Below are positions 18,219 through 26,813 of a stretch of DNA of 64,000 bases, in pieces. Source of the stretch: M30B80 sp965656935 (GTDB lineage: Bacteria; Pseudomonadota; Alphaproteobacteria; Rhodobacterales; Rhodobacteraceae). The position numbers were made by a program, and so were the translations under genes. Where the stretch lies: NCBI GenBank assembly GCA_965656935.1, contig CBFHMG010000003.1, positions 1 to 64,000 of the forward strand, written 5' to 3'. The number at the start of each line of letters is the position of its first letter. Position 1 is the first letter of the stretch. The notes under the pieces were generated by a model. It worked only from the letters and a program-made list of their open reading frames with translations, was not told where the DNA came from and searched no databases.

Positions 18219-19274
18219 TCAGGGGCGCAAGCAATCAGCGATGCTATGGCCTGCTTCTTCGAAGGCACGGATGGCACCCGCATGCATCTTGATCTGAACC
18301 GCACCACATGCGCCTTGCGACACACCATCAACATCGCCAAAGCTTAGCATCGTGTATGGTCCGCGCGGAGAGCCTTCGAGGAAGCGCTGCTCCCCTTCGA
18401 GATACGCCTTGGTGATCTCATAGGCGAGTTCCTCATCCATGGAGGCGTTTACGATCTGGCCAAAAGCGGTGGCGAAGCTGTCGAATGTATCATCATCCGT
18501 GACGATGGTGATGTCATTGCCAGCATAGGCTGCGCGGAATTCCTCGACCGGAACCGAATAAGGCGCATGGCCGGGCGCGGCCAGAATCTGTTGACCCAAT
18601 TCGCTGGCCAGCAGATCAGATGGCACGTCATGGATGGTGATGCCACCTGCCGCCGCAATCGCGATTTGACGGCCAGAGGGCAGACCTTCGGGAATGGTCC
18701 ATGCGTCAGCACCGCCGCCTGTGATGCTTCCAACGGTATCGGGCCAAGGCGTCTGGATGCCTTCGTAGTCTTCGCCATCATTGCCACCCGAGAGCAGCTG
18801 CACCATTGCACGACCCGAAGTCAGCGCGGCCCCGCGTGGCGGTCCGTTCCAGATGCGCATGCCGTCCAGAGATGTGATATCTTCAACGGGGTTACTGTTA
18901 TAATAGCCAAAAATCTGCGCTGAGCCTGCATTCCAGAACAGAACGCGCAAATTGTCGGCCATTGCGGCGCCATCTTCGGGGCCGACACCGCTATAGGGGC
19001 CAATACCGCGCGACAACAAGAAGGGCAGGATCAGCGGGGCAGGGGCCATATCCAACTGCCCTTCCGCAACCGCTTGTACGGAATTCGTCAGGGTCGCGCC
19101 TTCGGTGATCTGCATGGTGGCCACGCCCGCGCTGTCAAGGATCGCGGCCAGTGTTGTGTCGATGTAATGCGGGGTTGATCCCGGTGTCGTTGTCTCTGCC
19201 GTCAAAGTGACCTGTGCGGCAGCGGCAAGCGGAGCCAGCGCGACGGCTGCTCCAAGAATTGCTGTCTTGATCAT
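18219..19274 (-). CDS. TAXI-type solute receptor of the second TRAP system
   Basis: 351 aa from ATG at 19274, preceded by GGGAGGATAT. A signal peptide (KTAILGAAVALAPLAAAAQ) is followed by a TAXI-like fold, with VEDITSLDGMRIWNGPPRG, and later ITGGGADAWTIPEGLPSGRQ. It is divergent from most TAXI receptors, and paired cysteines near the C-terminus (QGACGAVQIK, SIADCLRP) may form a disulfide. It delivers solute to the fused permease encoded 17 bases downstream. Confidence 0.85.
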   Translation of the reverse strand: MIKTAILGAAVALAPLAAAAQVTLTAETTTPGSTPHYIDTTLAAILDSAGVATMQITEGATLTNSVQAVAEGQLDMAPAPLILPFLLSRGIGPYSGVGPEDGAAMADNLRVLFWNAGSAQIFGYYNSNPVEDITSLDGMRIWNGPPRGAALTSGRAMVQLLSGGNDGEDYEGIQTPWPDTVGSITGGGADAWTIPEGLPSGRQIAIAAAGGITIHDVPSDLLASELGQQILAAPGHAPYSVPVEEFRAAYAGNDITIVTDDDTFDSFATAFGQIVNASMDEELAYEITKAYLEGEQRFLEGSPRGPYTMLSFGDVDGVSQGACGAVQIKMHAGAIRAFEEAGHSIADCLRP

Positions 19275-19347
19275 AATATCCTCCCTTGATCCCGCGCCTT
19301 CCTCCAAAGACGCGCAGGCTTGGAGCCCGCAATCACGCTTGCAGAGT

Positions 19348-19367
19348 TTATATGACTTGTCACGTAA
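19348..19367. promoter_or_regulatory. 20-bp palindrome, candidate MarR operator
   Basis: TTATATGACTTGTCACGTAA is symmetric as TTA-2-TGAC-2-GTCA-2-TAA. It sits 38 bp before the MarR start and 74 bp before the TAXI receptor start, placing it to control both directions. Confidence 0.65.
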
Positions 19368-19404
19368 TTTCTTTCGGCCCATGATGCCCGCAGGAGGAGA
19401 GCTG

Positions 19405-19929
19405 ATGACCGAGCAGGTGGAGATTGATGCCGTGCAAATTCGCGCCCGAATGGAGCGTGAGGGGCTGAATATCTTCTCGCGATTGCCTGCTGTTTATGCG
19501 GCATCGCGGGTTCAGGGGCGCAATTTTCTGGCACTGGGCGGTGGCTTGTCGATCGTGGAATGGCGCACGCTTTGGGATTTGGCCGAGGCGGGTCCTTTGA
19601 CGATTCGGGATCTGGCGGCGATCCAGCGGGCGGATCATTCCCTGCTCAGCCGTGCGCTGCCCGATATCCGCGACAAGGGCTATGTGACGATGGACCGTGA
19701 CAGAAGGGACGGGCGACAGACCCTTGTGAGCCTGACTGACAAGGGCCGCGCCGCCTATGAAGAAGCCGCGCCCGTGATGGCCAGCCGCCGTGCTGCTTTG
19801 CGCAAGGTTTTCTCCGAAGATGAAATTCGCGTTCTGGCGGGCTTTCTTGATCGGCTGGAAGACTTTATGCGCATTCCGGTGGATCAATTGATCGCGGACC
19901 AGCCTGCCGAAAAGGACAATCTTTCATGA
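19405..19929 (+). CDS. MarR-family transcriptional regulator
   Basis: 174 aa from ATG at 19405, chosen for AGGAGGAG a few bases upstream. The winged helix-turn-helix reads LTIRDLAAIQRADHSLLSRA, then LPDIRDKGYVTM and DRRDGRQTLVSLTDKG. It is divergent from the second TAXI operon and its stop overlaps the start of a sulfatase-superfamily gene (ATGA). It probably regulates both by binding the palindrome at 19348-19367. Confidence 0.87.
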   Translation: MTEQVEIDAVQIRARMEREGLNIFSRLPAVYAASRVQGRNFLALGGGLSIVEWRTLWDLAEAGPLTIRDLAAIQRADHSLLSRALPDIRDKGYVTMDRDRRDGRQTLVSLTDKGRAAYEEAAPVMASRRAALRKVFSEDEIRVLAGFLDRLEDFMRIPVDQLIADQPAEKDNLS

Positions 19930-21578
19930 CCAAGCGCCCGAATGTTTTGTGGATCATGGCCGATCAATTGCGGTTTGATTACCTCAGTTGTTACGGCCAT
20001 CCGCATCTGCACACGCCGCATCTGGATGCGCTGGCAGCGCGTGGGGTGCGCTTCACCAATGCTTATGTGCAATCGCCCGTTTGTGGCCCGTCGCGGATGT
20101 CGGCCTATACGGGGCGCTATGTGCGCAGCCATGGCTCCACTTGGAATGGAATGCCGTTGCGGGTGGGCGAGCCGACTTTGGGTGATCACCTGCGCGAAGT
20201 AGGCGCGCGCGCCGTGCTGGTGGGCAAAACCCATATGACCGCCGATGCCGAGGGCATGGCATGGCTTGGGATTGATCCTGCCAGCGAGATCGGTGTGCGT
20301 GTTTCGGAATGTGGGTTTGAACCCTATGAGCGCGATGACGGTCTGCACCCTGATAGTGCGCGGCAGAACTGGTCGGCCTATGATGATTATCTGGTGGCGC
20401 ATGGTTTTACTTCGGATAACCCATGGGAGGATTTCGCCAATTCGGGGCTGGATGAGAATGGCGACCTGCTTTCGGCTTGGCTGCTGAAGAATTCGCGCCT
20501 GCCTGCCAATGTGCCCGAAGAGCATTCCGAGACCGCGTATATGACGGATCGCGCGATTGACTTCATGCAGGAGGCCGAAGCCGACGGGCGGCCATGGATG
20601 TGCCATCTGAGCTATATCAAGCCGCATTGGCCTTACATCGTGCCCGCGCCCTATCATGACATGTATGACGAAAGTCACATCGTGCCGCCTGTGCGCTCAG
20701 CTTCCGAGCATGACAATGACCACCCGCTGATGCAGGCCTATCTTGGCGCGCGGGTGTGTCAGAGCTTTGCCCGCGATGAGGTTCGCGAGCATGTGATCCC
20801 CGCTTATATGGGGTTGATCAAACAATTGGACGACAATCTAGGCAGGCTGTTTGCGTGGATGGATGAGGCGGGGATCAGCGACAATACGATCATCGCCTTT
20901 ACCTCCGACCATGGCGATTACATGGGCGATCACTGGATGGGTGATAAGGATTTCTATCACGAAATGGCGGTGAAAGTGCCATTGATCATCGCAGACCCGC
21001 GTAAGGATGCAGATGCCAGCCGTGGCAGCGTATCGGATGCACTGGTCGAGATGATCGACCTTGCACCCACCTTCATGACCGCCTTGGGCTGTGCGCCGAA
21101 ACCCCATGTCATCGAAGGCCGTGACCTAACGCCGATCCTGCATGGCACCGACGGGTTCTCGCGCAATTACGCAATCAGCCAGCATGATTATCACTGGTCC
21201 GACATGGCCCGTACGCTGGAGCAGCCGCAGGAACATGCCCATACCACGATGATCTTTGACGGACGTTGGAAATACATCCGCTGCGAAGGGTTCCGCCCTG
21301 TGCTGTTTGATCTTGAGACCGATCCACAGGAAGTAAGTGATCTGGGTGGCTCCGAGGCGGCCGACCACGTGGCCGTTCGCGCGCGGATGGAGGCGGCTTT
21401 GCTCAATTGGGCCACGCGTCACCATACACGGATCACGGCAACACCCACGGTGCTGGCACGCCAGAAAAAAGCCGCTGAAACTGGTATCCTGATCGGGTTT
21501 TGGGATGAGGCCGAATATAGAGCCGCAACAGGGATCGAATTTGACAGCCTCACTCCCGTGGGCCGCAACAAGGGCTAG
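19926..21578 (+). CDS. sulfatase / phosphonate monoester hydrolase superfamily enzyme
   Basis: 550 aa alkaline-phosphatase-superfamily hydrolase. The N-terminus (RPNVLWIMADQLRFDYLSCY) supplies the first metal aspartates. VCGPSRMSAYTGR is the C-x-P-x-R motif whose cysteine is converted to formylglycine; later FTSDHGDYMGDHWM supplies the DH metal pair. Length and motif fit aryl/choline sulfatases or phosphonate monoester hydrolases equally. It is co-translated with the MarR gene. With the divergent TAXI transporter it could form an uptake-and-hydrolysis unit for a sulfate or phosphate ester, but no signal peptide is present, so hydrolysis would be cytoplasmic. Confidence 0.87.
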   Translation: MTKRPNVLWIMADQLRFDYLSCYGHPHLHTPHLDALAARGVRFTNAYVQSPVCGPSRMSAYTGRYVRSHGSTWNGMPLRVGEPTLGDHLREVGARAVLVGKTHMTADAEGMAWLGIDPASEIGVRVSECGFEPYERDDGLHPDSARQNWSAYDDYLVAHGFTSDNPWEDFANSGLDENGDLLSAWLLKNSRLPANVPEEHSETAYMTDRAIDFMQEAEADGRPWMCHLSYIKPHWPYIVPAPYHDMYDESHIVPPVRSASEHDNDHPLMQAYLGARVCQSFARDEVREHVIPAYMGLIKQLDDNLGRLFAWMDEAGISDNTIIAFTSDHGDYMGDHWMGDKDFYHEMAVKVPLIIADPRKDADASRGSVSDALVEMIDLAPTFMTALGCAPKPHVIEGRDLTPILHGTDGFSRNYAISQHDYHWSDMARTLEQPQEHAHTTMIFDGRWKYIRCEGFRPVLFDLETDPQEVSDLGGSEAADHVAVRARMEAALLNWATRHHTRITATPTVLARQKKAAETGILIGFWDEAEYRAATGIEFDSLTPVGRNKG

Positions 21579-21903
21579 GCGCAAGGCTGCCCTCACCGTC
21601 AAAAGAAGCAATCAAGAGCATCTCGACAGGGGCCAATTGGAGGGCTTCTGCGCTGTACTGCGTGCAACAATGCGCGCAGAGGCATTGCCAGCTTCAAAGC
21701 CGAGCAAAGCGGTCGAGAGGCATCGCGCATCCATTTCGCAAAACGGACCGCCATTAAGGATGCTACCCCATCTGCCGCAATCTGCGATGCATATTGATAG
21801 AATCCTACAATCGTTTGTCCGTATTGTATTGGAGCGCTGTTCGATAACTCTCCATGCTCTTTTCATAGACTTTAACGAATCTATGTTTTCTGGGAGGAAT
21901 AAC
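21579..21903 (+). promoter_or_regulatory. upstream region of the polyol operon with an inverted repeat
   Basis: This 325-bp region has no credible gene. CATAGA (21864-21869) and TCTATG (21880-21885) form an inverted repeat 18 bp before the receptor gene, next to its GGGAGGA ribosome binding site. It could be an operator or a leader hairpin. The AraC-family protein encoded inside the operon is the likely activator acting somewhere here. Confidence 0.4.
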
Positions 21904-23199
21904 ATGACACTTTTGCGGACAACCGCACTCGGCCTGACGCTTGGCGTGGCTGGTGCATCTTTTGCAATGGCGGACGGTCACGGGCAGGCACTGACCATCG
22001 CGATCGTCAATAACGGCCACATGATCAACATGCAGACTGTTGCCGAAGCCTATACCGCTGATACCGGCGTTGAGCTGAACTGGGTATCGCTGGAAGAAGG
22101 CGTTCTTCGTGAGCAGGTAACCTCGGACACAGCCACCGGTGGCGGCCAGTACGACATCATCAATATCGGCATGCAGGAAGCACCCATCTGGGGCGCAGCC
22201 GGCTGGATCGAGCCACTTGAATTCGGTGCTGACTACAATATCGACGACATGCTGCCAGCCATTCGCAATGGCCTGTCGCATGAAGGCACATTGTATGCTG
22301 CGCCTTTCTACGGTGAATCCTCGATGGTCATGTATCGTCGTGACCTGACAGATGCCGCTGGCGTCACAATCGCTGACAATGACTCGTGGGATAACATCCG
22401 CGCAGCCGCTGATGCGATCCACAACCCCGATGAGGGTGTCTACGGTGTTTGTCTTCGCGGCAAGCCCGGCTGGGGCGACAACATGGCCTTCGTGACCACC
22501 GTTGTGAACTCCTTCGGTGGCGCTTGGTTTGATGCAGATATGCGTCCAGCACTCGATTCCGACGAATGGAATGCAGCGATCAATTTCTACGTTGACCTTC
22601 TGGGCACCTATGGCCCTCCCGGTTCCGAGGGTAACTCCTTCAACGAGATCCTCGCGCTCTATAACGAAGGTCGTTGTGGCATGTGGATCGACGCAACAAT
22701 CGCGGCGTCCTTCCTCGAAGTTGACGGCGTAGATTACGCTCAATCGCCAAATGCAGGTAACCCTGTTGGTGCAAACTGGTTGTGGGCATGGGCAATGGCC
22801 ATCCCTGCAGGTTCGCCAAATGCAGAAGCCGCAGCCGATTTCATCGAATGGGCGACATCGCAGGCCTATGTTGAAGCCGTTGCAGCGCATCCTGACTTTG
22901 GTTGGGGTTCGGTTCCAACAGGGACACGCGCATCCACCTATGCAAACCCTGAGTTCCAAGCAGTTGCTGGTTTCGCAGCCGCTGAAATGGCAGCAATTGA
23001 ATCTGCGGCTCCAGAAGCCACAGACCTGAAGCCATACGTTGGTGTTCAGTTCGCAGCTATCCCTGAATTCCCCGAAGTAGGTACAGCCGTTGCGCAAGAA
23101 ATCGCAGCTGCTCTGTCCGGTGCGAAAACAGTTGAAGAAGCTCTGGCGGATGCACAAGCTGCCGCAGACGCGATCATGTCTGAAGCCGGTTACTACTAA
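21904..23199 (+). CDS. polyol (sorbitol/mannitol-type) ABC transporter substrate-binding protein
   Basis: 431 aa from ATG at 21904 (GGGAGGA upstream). It has a signal peptide (LRTTALGLTLGVAGASFAMA) and a family-1 solute-binding fold, with YDIINIGMQEAPIWGAAGWI, and ALYNEGRCGMWIDATIAASF. It resembles SmoE/MtlE receptors. The following permeases, polyol dehydrogenases and SmoK-like ATPase support polyol uptake, probably mannitol, sorbitol or arabitol. A 660-codon open frame on the opposite strand is a shadow. Confidence 0.88.
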   Translation: MTLLRTTALGLTLGVAGASFAMADGHGQALTIAIVNNGHMINMQTVAEAYTADTGVELNWVSLEEGVLREQVTSDTATGGGQYDIINIGMQEAPIWGAAGWIEPLEFGADYNIDDMLPAIRNGLSHEGTLYAAPFYGESSMVMYRRDLTDAAGVTIADNDSWDNIRAAADAIHNPDEGVYGVCLRGKPGWGDNMAFVTTVVNSFGGAWFDADMRPALDSDEWNAAINFYVDLLGTYGPPGSEGNSFNEILALYNEGRCGMWIDATIAASFLEVDGVDYAQSPNAGNPVGANWLWAWAMAIPAGSPNAEAAADFIEWATSQAYVEAVAAHPDFGWGSVPTGTRASTYANPEFQAVAGFAAAEMAAIESAAPEATDLKPYVGVQFAAIPEFPEVGTAVAQEIAAALSGAKTVEEALADAQAAADAIMSEAGYY

Positions 23200-23216
23200 T
23201 CGTCTTTGAAAAGATC

Positions 23217-23246
23217 GAAGGGCCCGGGTTGTGTCTCGGGTCCTTC
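23217..23246 (+). terminator. stem-loop after the receptor gene
   Basis: GAAGGGCCCGG (23217-23227) pairs with TCGGGTCCTTC (23236-23246), with two non-Watson-Crick positions. It lies 18 bp past the receptor stop and has no T-run. Such hairpins often stabilise receptor mRNA over permease mRNA. Confidence 0.5.
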
Positions 23247-23367
23247 TACCGCCCTCGCTGATTTGATCAGCCGTCGGATTTGACCATAGCGTCCTTGCGC
23301 CACTGATCGATATCCTGACACTTGCACAACCTACCGAAACCTCCGCTTCGTAAAGGGCACGAGAGTT

Positions 23368-24306
23368 ATGTCGAAACGCACGCTCCCTCGAATTCTCCAA
23401 ACCCCAGCTGTGCTTCTCTTGCTGGTTTGGATGTTGGTTCCGCTGAGCATGACACTGTATTTCTCGTTTATCAGATATGTTCTGAACAGCTCGATCCGGC
23501 CGGAATGGACCACCCCTGCGCTGAGCAACTGGCGCGGTTTCGGAAATTACGAATATGTTTTGAACGCGCGCGATTTCTGGTTCGCAGTCCAGAACAGCGT
23601 TTTCATCGTCAGCAGTATCCTTGTGATCACCGTTATTCTGGGCCTTGGCATTGCGGTTCTGGTTAACCGCTCCTTCCCCGGACGCGGGATTGTCAGGGTC
23701 CTTCTGATTTCGCCCTTTTTCGTGATGCCCGCGGTGAATGCCGTGTTGTGGATCAACATGATCCTTGACCCTGTCTTGGGCCTGCAAGGGATCGCGGTAT
23801 CGGGCTTGAATGATTTTGTGGCGGGCATGCGCGATTTCCCCGTATTGGGTGGGTTCTTCTCGCTCTGGCCCGAGATCGAGCCGATCTCATTCCGCGCGAC
23901 CCAGACTTCATCCTATGCCGTTATCATGATGGTGGCTTGGCAATGGACACCTTTCGCGGTGTTGATTTTCATGACCTCGCTGCAATCCGAGGACGAGTCC
24001 CAGAAAGAGGCCGCCACATTGGACGGGGCCAGCGCATGGTCGCAATTCATCAATTTGACGGTGCCGCATCTGGCGCGTCCGATCGCGATTGTGGTGATGA
24101 TCCAGTCGATCTTTCACCTGTCGCTTTATGCGGAAATCGAGATTGTCAGCCGAGGGAATGGCAACAAGAACCTTCCCTATCTGATCGGTGAATTCGCCTC
24201 GAACAATATCGGTGCTGCAAGTGCTACGGGCATCTTCGCAGTCATCCTTGCCAATATCATCGCAATCTTCCTGCTGCGAATGGTTGGCAAGAGCTTGATG
24301 GATTAA
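23368..24306 (+). CDS. polyol ABC transporter permease (SmoF-like)
   Basis: 312 aa with six predicted membrane segments, the first LLLLVWMLVPLSMTLYFSFI. The EAA loop that docks the ATPase reads EDESQKEAATLDGASAWSQF. It forms the membrane channel with the next gene product. It lies 168 bp after the receptor gene, separated by a hairpin, and 11 bp before the second permease. Confidence 0.92.
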   Translation: MSKRTLPRILQTPAVLLLLVWMLVPLSMTLYFSFIRYVLNSSIRPEWTTPALSNWRGFGNYEYVLNARDFWFAVQNSVFIVSSILVITVILGLGIAVLVNRSFPGRGIVRVLLISPFFVMPAVNAVLWINMILDPVLGLQGIAVSGLNDFVAGMRDFPVLGGFFSLWPEIEPISFRATQTSSYAVIMMVAWQWTPFAVLIFMTSLQSEDESQKEAATLDGASAWSQFINLTVPHLARPIAIVVMIQSIFHLSLYAEIEIVSRGNGNKNLPYLIGEFASNNIGAASATGIFAVILANIIAIFLLRMVGKSLMD

Positions 24307-24317
24307 GGACCAAGATC

Positions 24318-25154
24318 ATGGCAACAGTCGCTCAATCCTCAAAACTCAGCGATGTGCTCTGGCCTGCTCTGGCTTGGACCATCGCGCTGATCTTCTTTTT
24401 CCCAATCTTCTGGCTGGTCTTTACCAGCTTCAAGACCGATGCCGATGCAGTGCGCCCCGAACATCTGTTTTTCTTCACGCCAACGCTGGAGAATTACACG
24501 AATATGACCGATAATTATGACTATTGGCGCTTTGCGATCAATTCGGTCATCACCTCCAGCTTCGCGACTGTCTTTGCCCTTTTTGTTGGGGTGCCTGCGG
24601 CCTATGCGATGGCGTTTGACCCCAGCCGTCACACCAAAGACATCCTGATGTGGATGTTGTCGACCAAGATGTTGCCAGCGGCGGCGGTGCTTTATCCGAT
24701 GACCTTCCTGACCAAGAATTTCCTAGGGATTTTCGATACCCATTTCCTTGTGATCTTGGTGCTCTGCCTGATCAATCTGCCAATCGTGATCTGGATGCTG
24801 TTCACCTATTTCAAGGAAATCCCGAAGGAGATCATCGAAGCAGGCAAAATGGATGGTGTCAGCACATGGGGCGAGATCAAGGATATTCTTATTCCGCTGG
24901 CTTGGGGCGGTATTGCTTCCACGGCGTTGCTGACCTTCATCTTTTGCTGGAACGAGGCCTATTGGACAGTGCGCCTGACCACGATTGATGCCGCGACCCT
25001 GTCGAAGCTGATCGAGGGCAACCGCGCGCCTGAGGGTCTGTTCTTCGGGCGCCTTTCAGCGGTTTCCACGGCGGCCATCGCGCCGATCGTTGTTTTGGGC
25101 TGGTTCTGCCAAAAGCAATTGGTGCAGGGTCTGACATTCGGAGCGGTCAAGTAA
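24318..25154 (+). CDS. polyol ABC transporter permease (SmoG-like)
   Basis: 278 aa with six membrane segments starting ALAWTIALIFFFPIFWLVFT. It has the family SFKTDADAV element after the first segment and an EAA loop IPKEIIEAGKMDGVSTWGEI. It partners the preceding permease. Its stop TAA shares one base with the ATG of the next gene. Confidence 0.93.
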   Translation: MATVAQSSKLSDVLWPALAWTIALIFFFPIFWLVFTSFKTDADAVRPEHLFFFTPTLENYTNMTDNYDYWRFAINSVITSSFATVFALFVGVPAAYAMAFDPSRHTKDILMWMLSTKMLPAAAVLYPMTFLTKNFLGIFDTHFLVILVLCLINLPIVIWMLFTYFKEIPKEIIEAGKMDGVSTWGEIKDILIPLAWGGIASTALLTFIFCWNEAYWTVRLTTIDAATLSKLIEGNRAPEGLFFGRLSAVSTAAIAPIVVLGWFCQKQLVQGLTFGAVK

Positions 25155-25915
25155 TGCTGAACGCTGCCCCCACAGATCTGACGGGAAAGACCGCTTTGGT
25201 CACAGGTGCCAGCGGCGGCATCGGGGCCAGTGCCGTGGCGCATTTCGCGGCGCTTGGGGCGCAGGTCTATGCCACCGACATTTCCGACAGCTTTGACGGG
25301 CCTGCCAGCTATAAAAAGTTCGATCTTCTAGATGATGCTGATCTGGGGGCTTGCACCGATTGGATCGCCGAGATCAAACCTGACATCTTGTTCAATAACG
25401 CGGCCATTTTCGGAATGGGTAGTGTTTTGGAAGAGGGTGATCTGGATCAGCTCGACCGTTTGTTCGGCGTCAATGTGCGCGCCTTTTATGCGATTTTGCA
25501 GGCCGCCTCAAAATCAATGGTAAAGCACAATCAAAAAGGCTCGATCATCAATCTCGCCTCTCAAGCGGGGCATCGCGGCGAGGCTCTTGTGGCGCATTAT
25601 TGCGCGAGCAAGGCGGCTGTTATCAGCTACACGCAATCCACGGCCTTGGCGCTTGCGCCGCATCACATCAGGGTCAATGCCATCAGCCCCGGTGTGATCG
25701 ATACGCCCATGTGGAAAAGCGTTGATGCCCTTTTTGCCAGATTTGAGGGCAAGGAACTGGGGCAGAAAAAGCGAGAGGTCGGCGAGGCCGTACCGCTTGG
25801 CTATATGGGCCAGCCCGATGATGTCGCACGGGCGGCAGTCTTTCTCGCCTCTGATCAGTCGTCCTACATGACCGCGCAAACCATCGGTGTCGATGGTGGC
25901 AATGTGCTGAGGTGA
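25154..25915 (+). CDS. short-chain polyol dehydrogenase (SmoS-like)
   Basis: 253 aa classical SDR: cofactor motif TGASGGIG, NNAAIFG after beta-4, catalytic Ser in INLASQAG, and YCASK with Tyr and Lys; C-terminal GVDGGN. In this operon it most likely oxidises a polyol such as sorbitol, galactitol or xylitol to a ketose with NAD+. It starts on the last base of the permease stop and ends 4 bp before the AraC gene. Confidence 0.87.
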   Translation: MLNAAPTDLTGKTALVTGASGGIGASAVAHFAALGAQVYATDISDSFDGPASYKKFDLLDDADLGACTDWIAEIKPDILFNNAAIFGMGSVLEEGDLDQLDRLFGVNVRAFYAILQAASKSMVKHNQKGSIINLASQAGHRGEALVAHYCASKAAVISYTQSTALALAPHHIRVNAISPGVIDTPMWKSVDALFARFEGKELGQKKREVGEAVPLGYMGQPDDVARAAVFLASDQSSYMTAQTIGVDGGNVLR

Positions 25916-25919
25916 TCTG

Positions 25920-26813
25920 ATGTCTATTATTGCCCCAGAGATCGAAATGGTTGACCGCAAGACGCGGTCCATCCGCTATCTTGAACATGGCTGGCCCAGT
26001 GAATTGTGCCGTTGGCATGCGCATGAGGAATACGAGCTTCACCTGATCACCGCCACACGTGGCAAAGCCTTTGTGGGGGATCATATCGGTGACTTCAAAG
26101 CGGGTGATCTGTTCATGACAGGGCCCAATCTGCCGCATAACTGGATCACCGATCAGGTCTGGTCCGAACCCGTGGCGATCCGCGATATGTTGGTTCAGTT
26201 CAGCCATTCCAGCGTTGAAAAACTGGCCGAAGGTTTTCCCGAATTTGCCCAAGTGCTGCAGATGCTGAAACTGGCGCAATCGGGCATTCTGTTTGAGGGT
26301 TTCAACCCCACTTTCGCGCGCGGCCATATGGAGGCGATCCGCGATAATAAAGGGGCCGAGCGCATTCTGGCCTTTGTGCGGTTTCTTGTTCGCCTCAATG
26401 AACATGCCGAAAAGAAAACCCTCTCCTCGGCCAAGCTGATCCAGCCAGAAGGTGGCAGCAAGCAGGCCCGTATCGCCGAAGTTGTCGATTACATCGTCAA
26501 GAATTTCAGCGAAGTTCTGACCCTTGCCCAAGCGGCCGAAATGGCGGGCATGACCGAGATTACGTTTAGCCGGAATTTTCAGGCAGTCACGGGGCATAGT
26601 TTTGTGGCGTTCCTGAACCGGATCCGCATCGGCGAGGCCTGCGGCATGCTCTATGCCTCAGATGATCAGATCATCATGATCGCCGAGATGGCGGGTTTTA
26701 AGAACCTTGCCAATTTCAACCGACATTTCCTGAAGCTCAAGGGCATGACACCTTCCGAATACCGCGACACCGCGCGTAGGGATCTTGCACCGCATTTGGA
26801 GTCTACCTCGTGA
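25920..26813 (+). CDS. AraC-family regulator of the polyol operon
   Basis: 297 aa. An N-terminal cupin sensor (HAHEEYELHLITATRGKAFV, PNLPHNWITDQ) precedes two C-terminal helix-turn-helices (about 190-290: LTLAQAAEMAGMTEITFSRN and IIMIAEMAGFKNLANFNRHF). It has AGGTGA before its ATG and ends overlapping the GTG start of the mannitol dehydrogenase gene. An activator that responds to a polyol is the family norm. Confidence 0.9.
   Translation: MSIIAPEIEMVDRKTRSIRYLEHGWPSELCRWHAHEEYELHLITATRGKAFVGDHIGDFKAGDLFMTGPNLPHNWITDQVWSEPVAIRDMLVQFSHSSVEKLAEGFPEFAQVLQMLKLAQSGILFEGFNPTFARGHMEAIRDNKGAERILAFVRFLVRLNEHAEKKTLSSAKLIQPEGGSKQARIAEVVDYIVKNFSEVLTLAQAAEMAGMTEITFSRNFQAVTGHSFVAFLNRIRIGEACGMLYASDDQIIMIAEMAGFKNLANFNRHFLKLKGMTPSEYRDTARRDLAPHLESTS

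Noticed and set aside
21805..23787. A 660-codon open frame on the minus strand opposite the polyol receptor and first permease.
   Set aside because: It is antisense to a well-supported receptor gene, has cysteine- and arginine-rich nonsense composition and no family signature. It arises from codon bias.
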